NCBI RefSeq assembly: GCF_024158915.1
Contig: NZ_JAMZGF010000004.1
Coordinates: 91,798 to 155,797, forward strand
Direction: 5' to 3'
Source: Chryseobacterium sp. S0630
Lineage (GTDB): Bacteria > Bacteroidota > Bacteroidia > Flavobacteriales > Weeksellaceae
DNA: 64,000 nucleotides
The notes under the pieces were generated by a model that was given only the letters and a program-made list of their open reading frames with translations, was not told the DNA's origin and did no database searches. This document shows, in pieces, positions 19,041 through 27,136 of this stretch. Position numbers and translations under genes: made by a program. Positions within the stretch are counted from its first letter, which is position 1; each line of letters opens with the position of its first letter.

Positions 19041-19506
19041 AATACTGGATAATTTGATAAAGTTCCTCATCAGAACTCAGTGTATAATCTTGAATTGGAA
19101 ACACAAGATTTTCAGGGAGCAAAATTACGGAAAAATCAGGAAACTGTTCCGAACTATGCAGAATATATTCCACATCTACCTGATTATTTAATAAAAATTT
19201 AATGTTTTCTTCTTCTGTAAAGAGTTCTGTCTGAATTTTTTTTTGCTTACTTTCAGAAGATTTATTGGAAATGAAGGTAAAACAAGTCTTCGTATACTTG
19301 TGGTAGGCTTCAAATCTTGGAAAAAAATAATCATAATAACCTCCATGAAAGACAAGATCTTTCTTTCTTGAAAAATTGAGGTTGTTGGTTTGATTTATTT
19401 TGTAGAAAAACTCATGAGCAGGTACATCTTTGGCTAATCTTACCAATCCTATGGCAATATCTTCAAATTCTATATCATCAAGATCATAAAGTTTTTGAAT
19501 TTCCAA
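19033..19506 (-). CDS. IPExxxVDY-family protein of unknown function
   Basis: A 157-residue protein without a signal peptide or membrane segment. Its position between rnc and pyk and its general pattern fit the Bacteroidetes IPExxxVDY family, of unknown function. The naming motif itself is degenerate here. It overlaps rnc by 23 nt and pyk by 8 nt, so all three are probably translated from one mRNA. No catalytic motif can be proposed. Confidence 0.75.
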   Translation of the reverse strand: MEIQKLYDLDDIEFEDIAIGLVRLAKDVPAHEFFYKINQTNNLNFSRKKDLVFHGGYYDYFFPRFEAYHKYTKTCFTFISNKSSESKQKKIQTELFTEEENIKFLLNNQVDVEYILHSSEQFPDFSVILLPENLVFPIQDYTLSSDEELYQIIQYYE

Positions 19507-20248
19507 GTATATTTTCTTTTTTGTTTAAAATATAAAATGCTCTCTGTGCTGCTTTTTCCTCTGCTTTCTTCTTGGAAGTCTCTGTTGCATTAGCAATTTT
19601 TTCGTCTCCCAGCCATACATGACACCTAAATACGATAGATTTATTAGCCTGTATTTCCTCGCAGGTTTCGTACTTTATATTGACCTTCTTCTTTTGGCTC
19701 CATTCGAGCAAGAGACCTTTATAACTTACAATTTTGTTTTCAAGCTTATTGATCTCGGAAGGGGTCAGCAATTTTTCCAAAATAATCCTTTTACAGGCAT
19801 CATAATGGAAGTCTAAATAAACAGCACCGATTAAGGCTTCAAACAAATTTCCAGAGATATTTTCTCCCAAAGCTGATGAGCTGTTTTGCTTTTGCAAAAG
19901 GCTGGTAAGCTTGAGATCTTCTCCTAATTTATTGAGGTTTTTCCTATTAACAATCTTAGATTTCATTTGTGTCAGATATCCCTCATTGGCCTGAGGATAA
20001 GTCTGGAACAAATGACAAGAAATAATTGTACCCAAAACAGAATCTCCCAAAAATTCAAGTCTTTCGTAATTGCTGTCTTGATTTTTAGAAGAATTTTTCA
20101 AAGAAAAAGCTTCGCGGTAAAGAGCAATATTCTGTACCTCTGTACCCAAAACTTTTCTAAGCTCGGTACTGAGAAAATATTCTCTCTCCGTTAATTGTCT
20201 TTTTCTTTTTTTGAGAAGGAATTTAGAAAAGTATTTCTGTAACTCCAT
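19484..20248 (-). CDS. rnc: ribonuclease III
   Basis: Double-stranded RNA endonuclease for rRNA and mRNA processing. The signature ERLEFLGDSVLG is near residue 63, and the second catalytic acidic cluster is in NLFEALIGAVYLD. A C-terminal dsRNA-binding domain ends in KKKAEEKAAQRAFYIL. Length is 254 aa. It is 9 bp downstream of fabF, in the conserved order acpP-fabF-rnc. Confidence 0.96.
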   Translation of the reverse strand: MELQKYFSKFLLKKRKRQLTEREYFLSTELRKVLGTEVQNIALYREAFSLKNSSKNQDSNYERLEFLGDSVLGTIISCHLFQTYPQANEGYLTQMKSKIVNRKNLNKLGEDLKLTSLLQKQNSSSALGENISGNLFEALIGAVYLDFHYDACKRIILEKLLTPSEINKLENKIVSYKGLLLEWSQKKKVNIKYETCEEIQANKSIVFRCHVWLGDEKIANATETSKKKAEEKAAQRAFYILNKKENILGNSKTL

Positions 20249-20257
20249 TCATTGAAT

Positions 20258-21502
20258 TTAGATTTTCTTAAATAGAACGCAAGCGTTATGCCCGCCAAAT
20301 CCAAAAGTATTGCTCATGGCTACTTTTACATCTTTCTTAACAGCAGTATTGAACGTAAAGTTGAGTCTGCTGTCAATATTTTCATCATCAGTAAAATGGT
20401 TGATGGTTGGAGGAACAGTACCATGAATAATAGTTCCCAATGCAGCGATAGCTTCAATAACTCCTGCAGCACCTAAAAGGTGGCCAGTCATTGATTTTGT
20501 AGAATTAATCTGAATGTCATAAGCGTGCTCGCCTAATAATTTAGAAATTGCATTGGATTCTGCGATGTCTCCTAATGGAGTAGATGTACCATGCATGTTG
20601 ATATGATCTACTTCATCAGCAGTTAAGCCTGCATCTTCCAGACAACTTTTCATTACCAGATAAGCGCCAAGGCCTTCAGGATGTGGAGCAGTCATGTGAT
20701 GTGCATCAGCACTCAGACCTCCTCCCAGTAATTCTGCATAAATTGTAGCACCACGTTTTACAGCGTGCTCGTATTCTTCAAGAACAATACATCCTGCCCC
20801 TTCTCCTAATACAAATCCATCTCTGTCTTTGTCAAAAGGTCTTGAAGCTGTTTTAGGATCGTCATTTCTTGTAGAAAGTGCCATCATTGCGTTGAATCCA
20901 CCGACACCACTTGCTGTAACGGCTGCTTCAGAGCCTCCGCACACAATAACGTCTGCTTTTCCTAACTGGATTAGCATTTTGGAATCAATTATAGCATTTG
21001 CTGAAGATGCGCATGCAGATACAGTAGTATAGTTTGGCCCATGAAACCCATATTCAATTGAAATATGCCCAGGAGTGATATCTGCAATCATTTTTGGGAT
21101 AAAGAAAGGGTTGAATCTCGGAATTTCCGTATTGGCCCATCCTAAAACTTCAGTTTCAAAAGTCTCTAATCCTCCGATTCCAGAACCCCAGATTACACCA
21201 ACTCTGTTTTTATCTACATTGTCTTCAATAATTCCGGAATGCGCTACTGCTTCTCTTGCAGCAACAAGTCCCAATTGAGTATTTCTGTCCATCTTTTTAG
21301 CCTCTTTCTTATCGAAATGCTGTAACGGATCGAAATTTTTTACCTCGCAAGCGAACTTTGTTTTAAAGTTTGTGGCATCAAAAAGAGTAATCGGAGCGGC
21401 ACCGCTCTCACCTTTCACAAGATTTTCCCAGTATTCTTTTGCATTATTTCCTATTGGTGTTATTGCTCCAAATCCGGTTACAACTACTCTTTTTAATTCC
21501 AT
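20258..21502 (-). CDS. fabF: beta-ketoacyl-ACP synthase II
   Basis: Condensing enzyme of fatty-acid elongation (malonyl-ACP plus acyl-ACP). The Cys-His-His triad is visible in VSACASSANAI, NMHGTSTPLGD and MTGHLLGAAG. Length 414 aa and start MELKRVVVTGFG are typical. It lies 34 bp downstream of acpP, its carrier substrate. Confidence 0.97.
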   Translation of the reverse strand: MELKRVVVTGFGAITPIGNNAKEYWENLVKGESGAAPITLFDATNFKTKFACEVKNFDPLQHFDKKEAKKMDRNTQLGLVAAREAVAHSGIIEDNVDKNRVGVIWGSGIGGLETFETEVLGWANTEIPRFNPFFIPKMIADITPGHISIEYGFHGPNYTTVSACASSANAIIDSKMLIQLGKADVIVCGGSEAAVTASGVGGFNAMMALSTRNDDPKTASRPFDKDRDGFVLGEGAGCIVLEEYEHAVKRGATIYAELLGGGLSADAHHMTAPHPEGLGAYLVMKSCLEDAGLTADEVDHINMHGTSTPLGDIAESNAISKLLGEHAYDIQINSTKSMTGHLLGAAGVIEAIAALGTIIHGTVPPTINHFTDDENIDSRLNFTFNTAVKKDVKVAMSNTFGFGGHNACVLFKKI

Positions 21503-21536
21503 AAACTTTGTTTAATTTCTTTTTTGTTGAAGAATA

Positions 21537-21776
21537 TTATTTATTTACTACTTCTTCGATGTAAGCGATAGCGTGTCCTACAGTAGTAATTTTTTCAGCT
21601 TGGTCATCAGGGATCTGAATGTTAAATTCTTTTTCAAATTCCATGATTAACTCAACTGTATCTAGTGAATCAGCTCCTAAATCGTTAGTGAAGCTAGCTT
21701 CAGGAGTTACTTCTGTTTCTTCAACGTCAAGCTTATCAGCGATGATAGCTTTTACTCTTGATGCAATGTCTGACAT
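21537..21776 (-). CDS. acpP: acyl carrier protein
   Basis: A 79-residue acidic four-helix carrier protein. The phosphopantetheine attachment serine is in [10 protein letters not shown]. It carries growing acyl chains for FabF and the other fatty-acid synthase enzymes. First gene of the acpP-fabF-rnc-IPExxxVDY-pyk set. Confidence 0.98.
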   Translation of the reverse strand: MSDIASRVKAIIADKLDVEETEVTPEASFTNDLGADSLDTVELIMEFEKEFNIQIPDDQAEKITTVGHAIAYIEEVVNK

Positions 21777-21807
21777 AGTAAATTATTTTTTTAATTGTTA
21801 GATGGTG

Positions 21808-21815
21808 CAAATATA
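21808..21815 (-). promoter_or_regulatory. acpP promoter -7 element (TATATTTG)
   Basis: On the minus strand TATATTTG matches the Bacteroidetes -7 consensus, 32 bp before the acpP start. A clear -33 element was not seen. Confidence 0.6.
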
Positions 21816-22159
21816 TAAAATTCTTTACGATAAAACATTTTTTTAGTCTTTTTTGTGGACCAGAAGCTTTTATTTTGGGTTGTTTCTGTTTAGTCTTTTC
21901 GTTTTCAGTAGGTTATATTTAATATGTGTAAAATATTGAAATCTAAATTGAATAACGGTAAAATGTTTTACAATAAGAAAGTTTGAGATCGGGTAGAATT
22001 TTATCTTAATATGAATAAAACCCAATGGGTAATTGTAAAATTCTATAGCATTATTGAGTTCATTTTTTTGTCGTAAACAATGAGAAATAAGAAAAATCAC
22101 CTATTTAAATAGATGATTTTCTTTAAGAAATAAATATGAAATCAATGTTTTTTAATTTA
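21816..22159. other. intergenic region upstream of acpP, no supported gene
   Basis: AT-rich. It holds a weak hairpin at 22093-22122 (AAATCA ... TGATTT with CTAT/ATAG inside) that may end the leftward lipoprotein transcript. A 76-codon minus-strand frame at 21870-22100 has no recognisable features. Confidence 0.5.
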
Positions 22160-22618
22160 CTAGTCTTTTTCTTTGGCATAATAAACTGAATAAGGAGAAT
22201 CTGTAATTCTTCGCATTAGTGTGTCATTAATTTTATAAACTCTAAATTCAGAATTACTATATAAGCTCCCTGTAGTGGGTCTATATGTTATTAAATAAAC
22301 GTATCCACTACTTGATGATGCTTCATGCTCAACTGCCCATATTATATTTGTAGTTTTCGATTTGTTTATTTGATCATTGAGACTGGAATTGTCATTTAAT
22401 GAAATAATGTCATCTTTAGTAAATTTTAAGCGTGTAGTAGGAGTCTCTGTTGTATGCCATGTGCCTTGTATCCAGAGTGGTGGGTTGAAGTGTTTAGTTT
22501 GAACAGGTGCTGTTGGTTCTTCTTTTTCAAGTAGATTATCATTATCTCCAGAACAACTTAAAACTAAAAATAAAAATGCAAAAAGGGATATTGATAAAGC
22601 GTTCTTTGTAATTTTCAT
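22160..22618 (-). CDS. hypothetical lipoprotein
   Basis: A 152-residue protein with a lipoprotein signal peptide whose lipobox is LVLSC (Cys at about residue 22), followed by an acidic linker. The rest contains WIQGTWHT and RLKFTKDDI, a pattern seen in small lipocalin-like or META-like lipoproteins, but no family can be named with confidence. It is expected in the outer membrane or periplasm. It stands alone, with an inverted repeat in its upstream region. Confidence 0.75.
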   Translation of the reverse strand: MKITKNALSISLFAFLFLVLSCSGDNDNLLEKEEPTAPVQTKHFNPPLWIQGTWHTTETPTTRLKFTKDDIISLNDNSSLNDQINKSKTTNIIWAVEHEASSSSGYVYLITYRPTTGSLYSNSEFRVYKINDTLMRRITDSPYSVYYAKEKD

Positions 22619-22649
22619 AAAATGGATTATTAGTTATTCAATGAATTAC

Positions 22650-22672
22650 TATTCTCTTTTTATTAGAGAATA
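22650..22672. repeat. inverted repeat upstream of the lipoprotein gene
   Basis: TATTCTCT / AGAGAATA (8-bp arms, 7-bp spacer), 32 bp before the start. It could be an operator or an mRNA stem. A smaller palindrome, ATTCAATGAAT, lies between it and the gene. Confidence 0.5.
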
Positions 22673-22754
22673 AAGAATATTAATGTAAATATATGGATTT
22701 ATTCTAATTACCAAATTATTGAATTTTGAGAGTCTGTAATCTGCAAGAAACAAA

Positions 22755-22789
22755 TAAAAAAACCGCTTAAATAAAATAAGCGGTTTTTG
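22755..22789 (-). terminator. terminator of ssrA
   Basis: AAACCGCTTA / TAAGCGGTTT hairpin with runs of A/T on both sides, directly beyond the tmRNA 3' end on the minus strand. Confidence 0.88.
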
Positions 22790-23188
22790 TGGAGTTGGAG
22801 GGATTCGAACCCTCGTCCAAACAAGCAATACATAAGCTTTCTACATGCTTATTCTACCATTGGTTTTCGACTGGAGGCAGAGGATAGACACCCAACTACC
22901 AGTTTATCTTCTAAAGTTTTCGAACTTTAGCCAAAGCTTCTAAAGCCTTATTTCCGCATTCCTATATCCCAGAATCAAACGCCGCAGAACAGAGCATTTG
23001 TGGAATATCTTGCTTCCCTACTGAAATCTTCGGGAAAACGCTTGATCTACTATACTTCGATATTAAGCTGCAAGAGCGAACTCTTCGTTGCCAGTTAAAA
23101 TTTTGTAGCAAGGGATTATAGAGATCGCGCTACGGTTCTCTGCATGCTTACTTACCCATTGGTCTTGCTGTCGAAACCAGTCAACCCC
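22790..23188 (-). ncRNA. ssrA: transfer-messenger RNA (tmRNA)
   Basis: About 399 nt. The 5' GGGGUUG (23188-23182) pairs with 3' CAACUCC (22797-22791). The T-arm GGTTCGAATCCCTCC and the 5' D-like segment GGTTTCGACAGC are present, and CCA is not encoded. The resume codon is most likely GGC (preceded by UAACU). The tag frame runs 23092-23063 and reads GNEEFALAA followed by TAA. tmRNA with SmpB rescues stalled ribosomes and tags the product for proteolysis. One-piece form. Confidence 0.95.
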
Positions 23189-23204
23189 ATGAATAAAGTG
23201 ATGG

Positions 23205-23212
23205 CAAAGATA
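23205..23212 (-). promoter_or_regulatory. ssrA promoter -7 element (TATCTTTG)
   Basis: Minus-strand TATCTTTG, 17 bp before the mature tmRNA 5' end. Confidence 0.65.
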
Positions 23213-23403
23213 GTGCTTTTTGTTTACATTTCATTAATGTACGTGGTTTTAATAGAAATTAGGAAACAAAATGAGTATCCTGAAGCTATTAATAATTGAA
23301 TATCCAGTTATTGTGGATAAAATATTATTGTTTGTCAACAGGCTTTAATACAAGGTTTTTTTTAAGACTTAAGATGGAAGAGTGATTGTTTGTTGCAATA
23401 TAT

Positions 23404-23434
23404 TTTGTGTTCTCATAAAAATTGTCTAGTTTTG
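23404..23434 (+). promoter_or_regulatory. rpsU promoter (TTTG-N19-TAGTTTTG)
   Basis: TTTG at 23404-23407 and TAGTTTTG at 23427-23434 with a 19-bp spacer: a full match to the Bacteroidetes consensus, 23 bp before rpsU. Confidence 0.85.
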
Positions 23435-23457
23435 CAATCCAAAATGAGATGTAAAAT

Positions 23458-23655
23458 ATGTTAATAATTCCAGTAAAAGATGGTGAATCCATCGACAGAG
23501 CTTTAAAAAAATACAAGAGAAAATTTGATAAAACAGGAACTGTTCGTCAATTAAGATCTAGACAACAGTTTATTAAGCCTTCTGTAACTTTGAGACAAGC
23601 TAGACTAAAAGCGGCTTACAAACAAAGAGCGCTTAGCAAAGAAGAGCAGGCTTAA
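23458..23655 (+). CDS. rpsU: 30S ribosomal protein S21
   Basis: A 65-residue basic protein starting MLIIPVKDGESIDRALK, typical of Bacteroidetes S21. It binds the 16S 3' end region in the small subunit. First gene of the core cluster, with its own promoter. xerC follows after 75 bp. Confidence 0.96.
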   Translation: MLIIPVKDGESIDRALKKYKRKFDKTGTVRQLRSRQQFIKPSVTLRQARLKAAYKQRALSKEEQA

Positions 23656-23730
23656 GATTTTTTCTTAACCATATATTAATTCACTTCTTAAATTCTTATA
23701 TTTGAGGAGTGAATTTTTATTTTTATACCC

Positions 23731-24621
23731 ATGATGCTGGAAAAGTTTTTAGAATACTTACAATTCGAAAAAAGATATTCTCCTCATACCATTACAAGCT
23801 ACAAAAAAGACCTTGAAGACTTTTCCCATTTCTTTCTCCGAACAGAATCTTCCGAAAATTTAGCCAGGGCAGACAAAAAGATTATCCGGAATTTTATTGT
23901 TGAACTCAGTGAAAATGACATTTCTAAAAGAAGTATCAACAGAAAATTATCCTCGCTCCGTAGTTTCTATCTTTTTCTTTTAAAAATAGGGGAAATTAAA
24001 GTTTCTCCTACCGAAGGTATTTCTTCTCTGAAGTTTTACGCTGAGAAACAGATTCCTATGTCTAAAGAGGAAATGGAAGACCTTAATGAAAGGATTTTCG
24101 AGGAGGTACATGATGTACTTGAAAAATGCATTATGGAAGTTCTTTATCAGACAGGAATGCGTAAAGCGGAACTTTGTGGCCTGATATTTGAGAATGTTGA
24201 CTTATATGAAAATGAATTAAAAGTAATAGGAAAGGGGAATAAAGCAAGGGTAATTCCTATTTCCGATGAACTGTCTGAACTCCTTAAAAGTTATCTGGAA
24301 ATAAGAAATCCGCAGACAGAATTTAAATCATATTTTTTTGTCAATAAGAAAGGGAAAAAACTCAACGAAAAATTTGTTTATGTGGTAGTTAATAAGTACC
24401 TTAGTCTTATAACAACGAAAGAAAAAAAAAGTCCTCACATCCTTCGGCATAGCTTTGCTACTCACGTTTTGGATAATGGGGCGGAGATCTCCAAAGTGAA
24501 AAAAATATTAGGGCATTCCAGTCTTGCCAGTACTCAAGTCTATACGAATGCTAATATTGAACAATTGAAAAAAGTGTTTAATCAGGCTCACCCTCGAGCA
24601 TCAAAAAAAGAAGAATTATGA
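23731..24621 (+). CDS. xerC: tyrosine recombinase XerC/XerD type
   Basis: A 296-residue site-specific tyrosine recombinase. The N-terminal SAM-like core-binding domain starts YLQFEKRYSPHTITSY. Catalytic residues are visible in TGMRKAEL (Arg), HILRHSFATH (His-x-x-Arg), GHSS (His) and VYTN (nucleophile Tyr). Size and motifs fit XerC/XerD chromosome dimer resolution enzymes. The rpsU-xerC-hpf order is conserved in the group, so this is not a mobile-element integrase. The start could be the second ATG, 3 bp later. Its stop overlaps the hpf start (ATGA). Confidence 0.9.
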   Translation: MMLEKFLEYLQFEKRYSPHTITSYKKDLEDFSHFFLRTESSENLARADKKIIRNFIVELSENDISKRSINRKLSSLRSFYLFLLKIGEIKVSPTEGISSLKFYAEKQIPMSKEEMEDLNERIFEEVHDVLEKCIMEVLYQTGMRKAELCGLIFENVDLYENELKVIGKGNKARVIPISDELSELLKSYLEIRNPQTEFKSYFFVNKKGKKLNEKFVYVVVNKYLSLITTKEKKSPHILRHSFATHVLDNGAEISKVKKILGHSSLASTQVYTNANIEQLKKVFNQAHPRASKKEEL

Positions 24622-24908
24622 AGATTTCAGTTCAATCAATCGGTTTAACACCACACGAACCACTAGAGTCACACATCGACAAAAAAGTTAGCAAATTGGA
24701 TACCTTCTATGACAAGATTCAGGAGTGTAAGGTATTTTTGAAAGTAGAAAATAATGCTGATAAAGCAAATAAAACAGCCGAGATTATTTTGGCGGTTCCG
24801 GGAGACGATATCGTAGTAAAGAAGACATCTGCAAGTTTTGAAGAAAGTTTGGACCTTTGTGTTGATACTGCTAAAAAGCTATTAATCAAGAAAAAAGAAA
24901 TGGCATAG
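24618..24908 (+). CDS. hpf: ribosome hibernation promoting factor, short form
   Basis: A 96-residue protein of the HPF/YfiA (RaiA) family (MKISVQSIGLTPHEPLESHIDKK split over the first strand and helix; VFLKVE, AEIILAVPGDD). It binds the 30S decoding centre in stationary phase. It lacks the C-terminal dimerisation domain of long HPF. It overlaps xerC by 4 nt and precedes the tRNA genes. Confidence 0.93.
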   Translation: MKISVQSIGLTPHEPLESHIDKKVSKLDTFYDKIQECKVFLKVENNADKANKTAEIILAVPGDDIVVKKTSASFEESLDLCVDTAKKLLIKKKEMA

Positions 24909-24938
24909 GAAAAAAAGTTAAAAAAAGTTTATAAAATA

Positions 24939-24970
24939 TTTGAGAATTCAAAAAATCCGTTCTATATTTG
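24939..24970 (+). promoter_or_regulatory. promoter of the tRNA array (TTTG-N20-TATATTTG)
   Basis: TTTG at 24939-24942 and TATATTTG at 24963-24970 with a 20-bp spacer, 48 bp before the first tRNA. Confidence 0.85.
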
Positions 24971-25017
24971 CACTCGCAAAAAAGGAACAGCGATCTTTTG
25001 AATTCTTTTTTATATTT

Positions 25018-25091
25018 GCCTCCATAGCTCAGTTGGCCAGAGCACGTGATTTGTAATCTCGGGGTCGTGGGTTCGAATCCCTCTGGAGGCT
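25018..25091 (+). tRNA. tRNA-Thr (TGT), copy 1
   Basis: Acceptor GCCTCCA / TGGAGGC, anticodon loop TTTGTAA with anticodon TGT, T-loop GTTCGAATC. CCA is not encoded. Confidence 0.97.
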
Positions 25092-25109
25092 CATAAAATA
25101 TAAACTTTT

Positions 25110-25190
25110 GGGGAGATTCCAGAGTGGCTAAATGGGACTGACTGTAACTCAGTTGCTTCGGCTTCGTAGGTTCGAATCCTGCTCTCCCCA
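25110..25190 (+). tRNA. tRNA-Tyr (GTA), copy 1
   Basis: Acceptor GGGGAGA / TCTCCCC, anticodon GTA in CTGTAACT, and a class II variable arm (TGCTTCGGCTTCG). Confidence 0.97.
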
Positions 25191-25214
25191 CTTTATATTT
25201 TTATAAAAAAAAAC

Positions 25215-25245
25215 TTGCAAGATTAAATAAGTTTTCTTAGTTTTG
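25215..25245 (+). promoter_or_regulatory. internal promoter before tRNA-Gly copy 1 (TTG-N20-TAGTTTTG)
   Basis: TTG at 25215-25217 and TAGTTTTG at 25238-25245. The same promoter is duplicated 424 bp later (25639-25669). Confidence 0.65.
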
Positions 25246-25279
25246 CACAGCGTTTACCAATAGTTTTGGAAACAAAATT

Positions 25280-25352
25280 GCGGAAGTAGCTCAGTTGGTA
25301 GAGCGTCAGCCTTCCAAGCTGAATGTCGCGGGTTCGACCCCCGTCTTCCGCT
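25280..25352 (+). tRNA. tRNA-Gly (TCC), copy 1
   Basis: Acceptor GCGGAAG / CTTCCGC, anticodon TCC in CTTCCAA. Confidence 0.97.
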
Positions 25353-25357
25353 CAAAA

Positions 25358-25385
25358 AAATCACACCATAAAGGTGATTTTTTTT
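25358..25385 (+). terminator. hairpin with T-run after the first tRNA triplet
   Basis: AAATCAC ... GTGATTT followed by T8. It is a terminator or a partial terminator, since tRNA genes continue downstream. Confidence 0.6.
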
Positions 25386-25441
25386 AACACTGAAATATGT
25401 AGAGTAGAGTTTCTCGATCAGTTTCAGTCTTTTATTAAAAT

Positions 25442-25515
25442 GCCTCCATAGCTCAGTTGGCCAGAGCACGTGATTTGTAATCTCGGGGTCGTGGGTTCGA
25501 ATCCCTCTGGAGGCT
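25442..25515 (+). tRNA. tRNA-Thr (TGT), copy 2
   Basis: Identical to the gene at 25018, offset 424 bp. Confidence 0.97.
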
Positions 25516-25533
25516 CATAAAATATAAACTTTT

Positions 25534-25614
25534 GGGGAGATTCCAGAGTGGCTAAATGGGACTGACTGTAACTCAGTTGCTTCGGCTTCGTAGGTTCGAA
25601 TCCTGCTCTCCCCA
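25534..25614 (+). tRNA. tRNA-Tyr (GTA), copy 2
   Basis: Identical to the gene at 25110, offset 424 bp. Confidence 0.97.
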
Positions 25615-25638
25615 CTTTATATTTTTATAAAAAAAAAC

Positions 25639-25669
25639 TTGCAAGATTAAATAAGTTTTCTTAGTTTTG
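25639..25669 (+). promoter_or_regulatory. internal promoter before tRNA-Gly copy 2
   Basis: Same TTG-N20-TAGTTTTG as in copy 1, carried along by the duplication. Confidence 0.65.
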
Positions 25670-25703
25670 CACAGCGTTTACCAATAGTTTTGGAAACAAA
25701 ATT

Positions 25704-25776
25704 GCGGAAGTAGCTCAGTTGGTAGAGCGTCAGCCTTCCAAGCTGAATGTCGCGGGTTCGACCCCCGTCTTCCGCT
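25704..25776 (+). tRNA. tRNA-Gly (TCC), copy 2
   Basis: Identical to the gene at 25280, offset 424 bp. Confidence 0.97.
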
Positions 25777-25783
25777 CAACAAA

Positions 25784-25811
25784 AAATCATGCTACTTAGT
25801 GTGATTTTTTT
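25784..25811 (+). terminator. hairpin with T-run after the second tRNA triplet
   Basis: AAATCA ... TGATTT followed by T-rich sequence, analogous to 25358-25385. tRNA-Thr(GGT) lies only 8 bp beyond it. Confidence 0.5.
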
Positions 25812-25818
25812 AGTTGAT

Positions 25819-25890
25819 GCCGACTTAGCTCAGCGGTAGAGTGCTTCCTTGGTAAGGAAGAGGTCACGGGTTCAAGTCCCGTAGTTGGCT
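25819..25890 (+). tRNA. tRNA-Thr (GGT)
   Basis: Acceptor GCCGACT / AGTTGGC, anticodon GGT in CTTGGTA. In related genomes this tRNA directly precedes tuf. Here about 11 kb of other genes intervene. Confidence 0.97.
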
Positions 25891-25896
25891 CTAATT

Positions 25897-25918
25897 TTTT
25901 TATATTTAAATATAAAAA
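25897..25918. repeat. 22-bp perfect A/T palindrome
   Basis: TTTTTATATTT and its exact complement with no spacer, immediately after tRNA-Thr(GGT). It may act as a bidirectional terminator. Confidence 0.6.
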
Positions 25919-25935
25919 GTATAAAACACAATTCC

Positions 25936-27064
25936 GTGAAAAAAAAACAAAACCTTTCTGGTTTATATTTTAAACTATAAAACAATTCTTGTTTTATTAG
26001 TTCTTCCGCTTTTAAAGCATATAAATAAAAATTTACATTTTTTCGATAAATATAACAATGGATGGAGCTATGCAGATTGGCTTATTAATTATCAGGACGG
26101 TGGATTTAAAAGAAGAGGATTAGGGGGAACTTTGTTTATTTGGCTTCATGACATTACAAATATTCCTTTATACAGGATAGTTTACTTTATTCAGTTTTCT
26201 ATATATATCATATTTTTCATTTATTTTATACTAATTCTTTATAAAAAGAAACTATCACCTTTATATTTAACTTTAATTTTTACACCTCTTACTTTTTTAT
26301 TTTACTATTATGATATAAATATTATAGGTAGAAAAGAAATTATTTTTATTACGGTGTATAGTGCTTTTATTTATTATATAAGCAGTAATACTTATCGGAA
26401 AAAAACAGAAGTATTAATTATTGGGTTTATATTTTTGTTTTCATTCTTCCATGAAATAATCATTTTTTATATACCTTATTTTATATTTTCATTGTTTTAT
26501 TTTGATGTTAAATATAAGCTGAAACGAAGTTTAATATATTTAACAGTCTGTATTATACCAATGTTTCTTTTCTCTTTTATAGGGTCAAAAATTAATAATG
26601 GAAAATCTTTGCAGATATTGGAACAAAGAGGTGTACTCTTGTCAGGTGATAATATTTTTACATGGGATGAGAATTTAGATATCGTAGCTCAGATTATATC
26701 GAAGATTTCAGACTATGGCTTATACGGAATCAGTTTTGTTATAATTTTTGCGGTATTTGCTTATTATATAAGTATTAAAACACCAAACAGTAAAAAGATT
26801 TTATTAGGATTCACATTATGTTGTATCATCACAATCCCATTATTTATTATTGCCCTAGATTGGGGAAGATGGCTTCATATACACTTTATGATGTTGTTAT
26901 TATTTTTAACATCTATTTTGCCCATCCGAAAACTGGAAGAGAGTAGAATAACGCTAAACAAAGAATTGTTTATAAGCCTTATGATTGTACTGATCTTATC
27001 AATTTTTCAGGTAAGACACTGTCAGTTTGGTTTTTTATTCAATTTAATTAATAACCAACCCTGA
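25936..27064 (+). CDS. polytopic membrane protein, N-terminus out of frame at an A9 tract
   Basis: The body of this gene is an open frame running from 25940 to 27064 with about nine hydrophobic segments. The segment SYADWLINYQDGGFKRRGLGG lies near its N-terminus; a similar pattern occurs in some polysaccharide-related polytopic membrane proteins, but no function is established. This frame has no ATG or GTG near its beginning, and the first usual start is TTG at 26132, inside the conserved segment. A GTG at 25936 followed by nine A would read the frame perfectly if one A were absent, giving a normal hydrophobic N-terminus. So the gene is switched off, uses slippage, or carries a sequencing error. 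It is markedly more AT-rich than its neighbours, which suggests acquisition. Confidence 0.65.
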
Positions 27065-27136
27065 AACTTGTATTTTTATTTATACTTTCTTAAACTCCTG
27101 AAAATTTTCTTTAAATTCGTGTAAAATAAATTTTTG

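Larger units (their letters stand above)
25018..25779 (+). repeat. tandem duplication of the Thr-Tyr-Gly tRNA triplet (424-bp unit)
   Basis: 25018-25355 and 25442-25779 appear identical, including the intergenic spacers and the internal promoter. The sequence between the copies, and after the second, differs apart from a similar hairpin. Confidence 0.95.

Noticed and set aside
21870..22100. 76-codon minus-strand frame upstream of acpP
   Set aside because: No recognisable features, AT-rich, and overlaps a probable terminator hairpin.
23325..23516. 63-codon minus-strand frame overlapping rpsU
   Set aside because: It overlaps the rpsU promoter and coding start in antisense and has no support.
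23731..24621. Integrase of a mobile element next to tRNA genes
   Set aside because: It lies in the conserved rpsU-xerC-hpf order and has XerC/D size and motifs. No attachment-site duplication of a tRNA end was seen, because the tRNA copies are whole genes with spacers.
24886..25615. Minus-strand frames across the tRNA genes that look like short proteins with a repeated segment
   Set aside because: They are antisense to tRNA genes, and their similarity only reflects the tRNA duplication.
25358..25811. Both hairpins as complete terminators
   Set aside because: tRNA genes continue beyond each of them and only the Gly genes have a visible internal promoter, so they are more likely partial terminators or processing stems.
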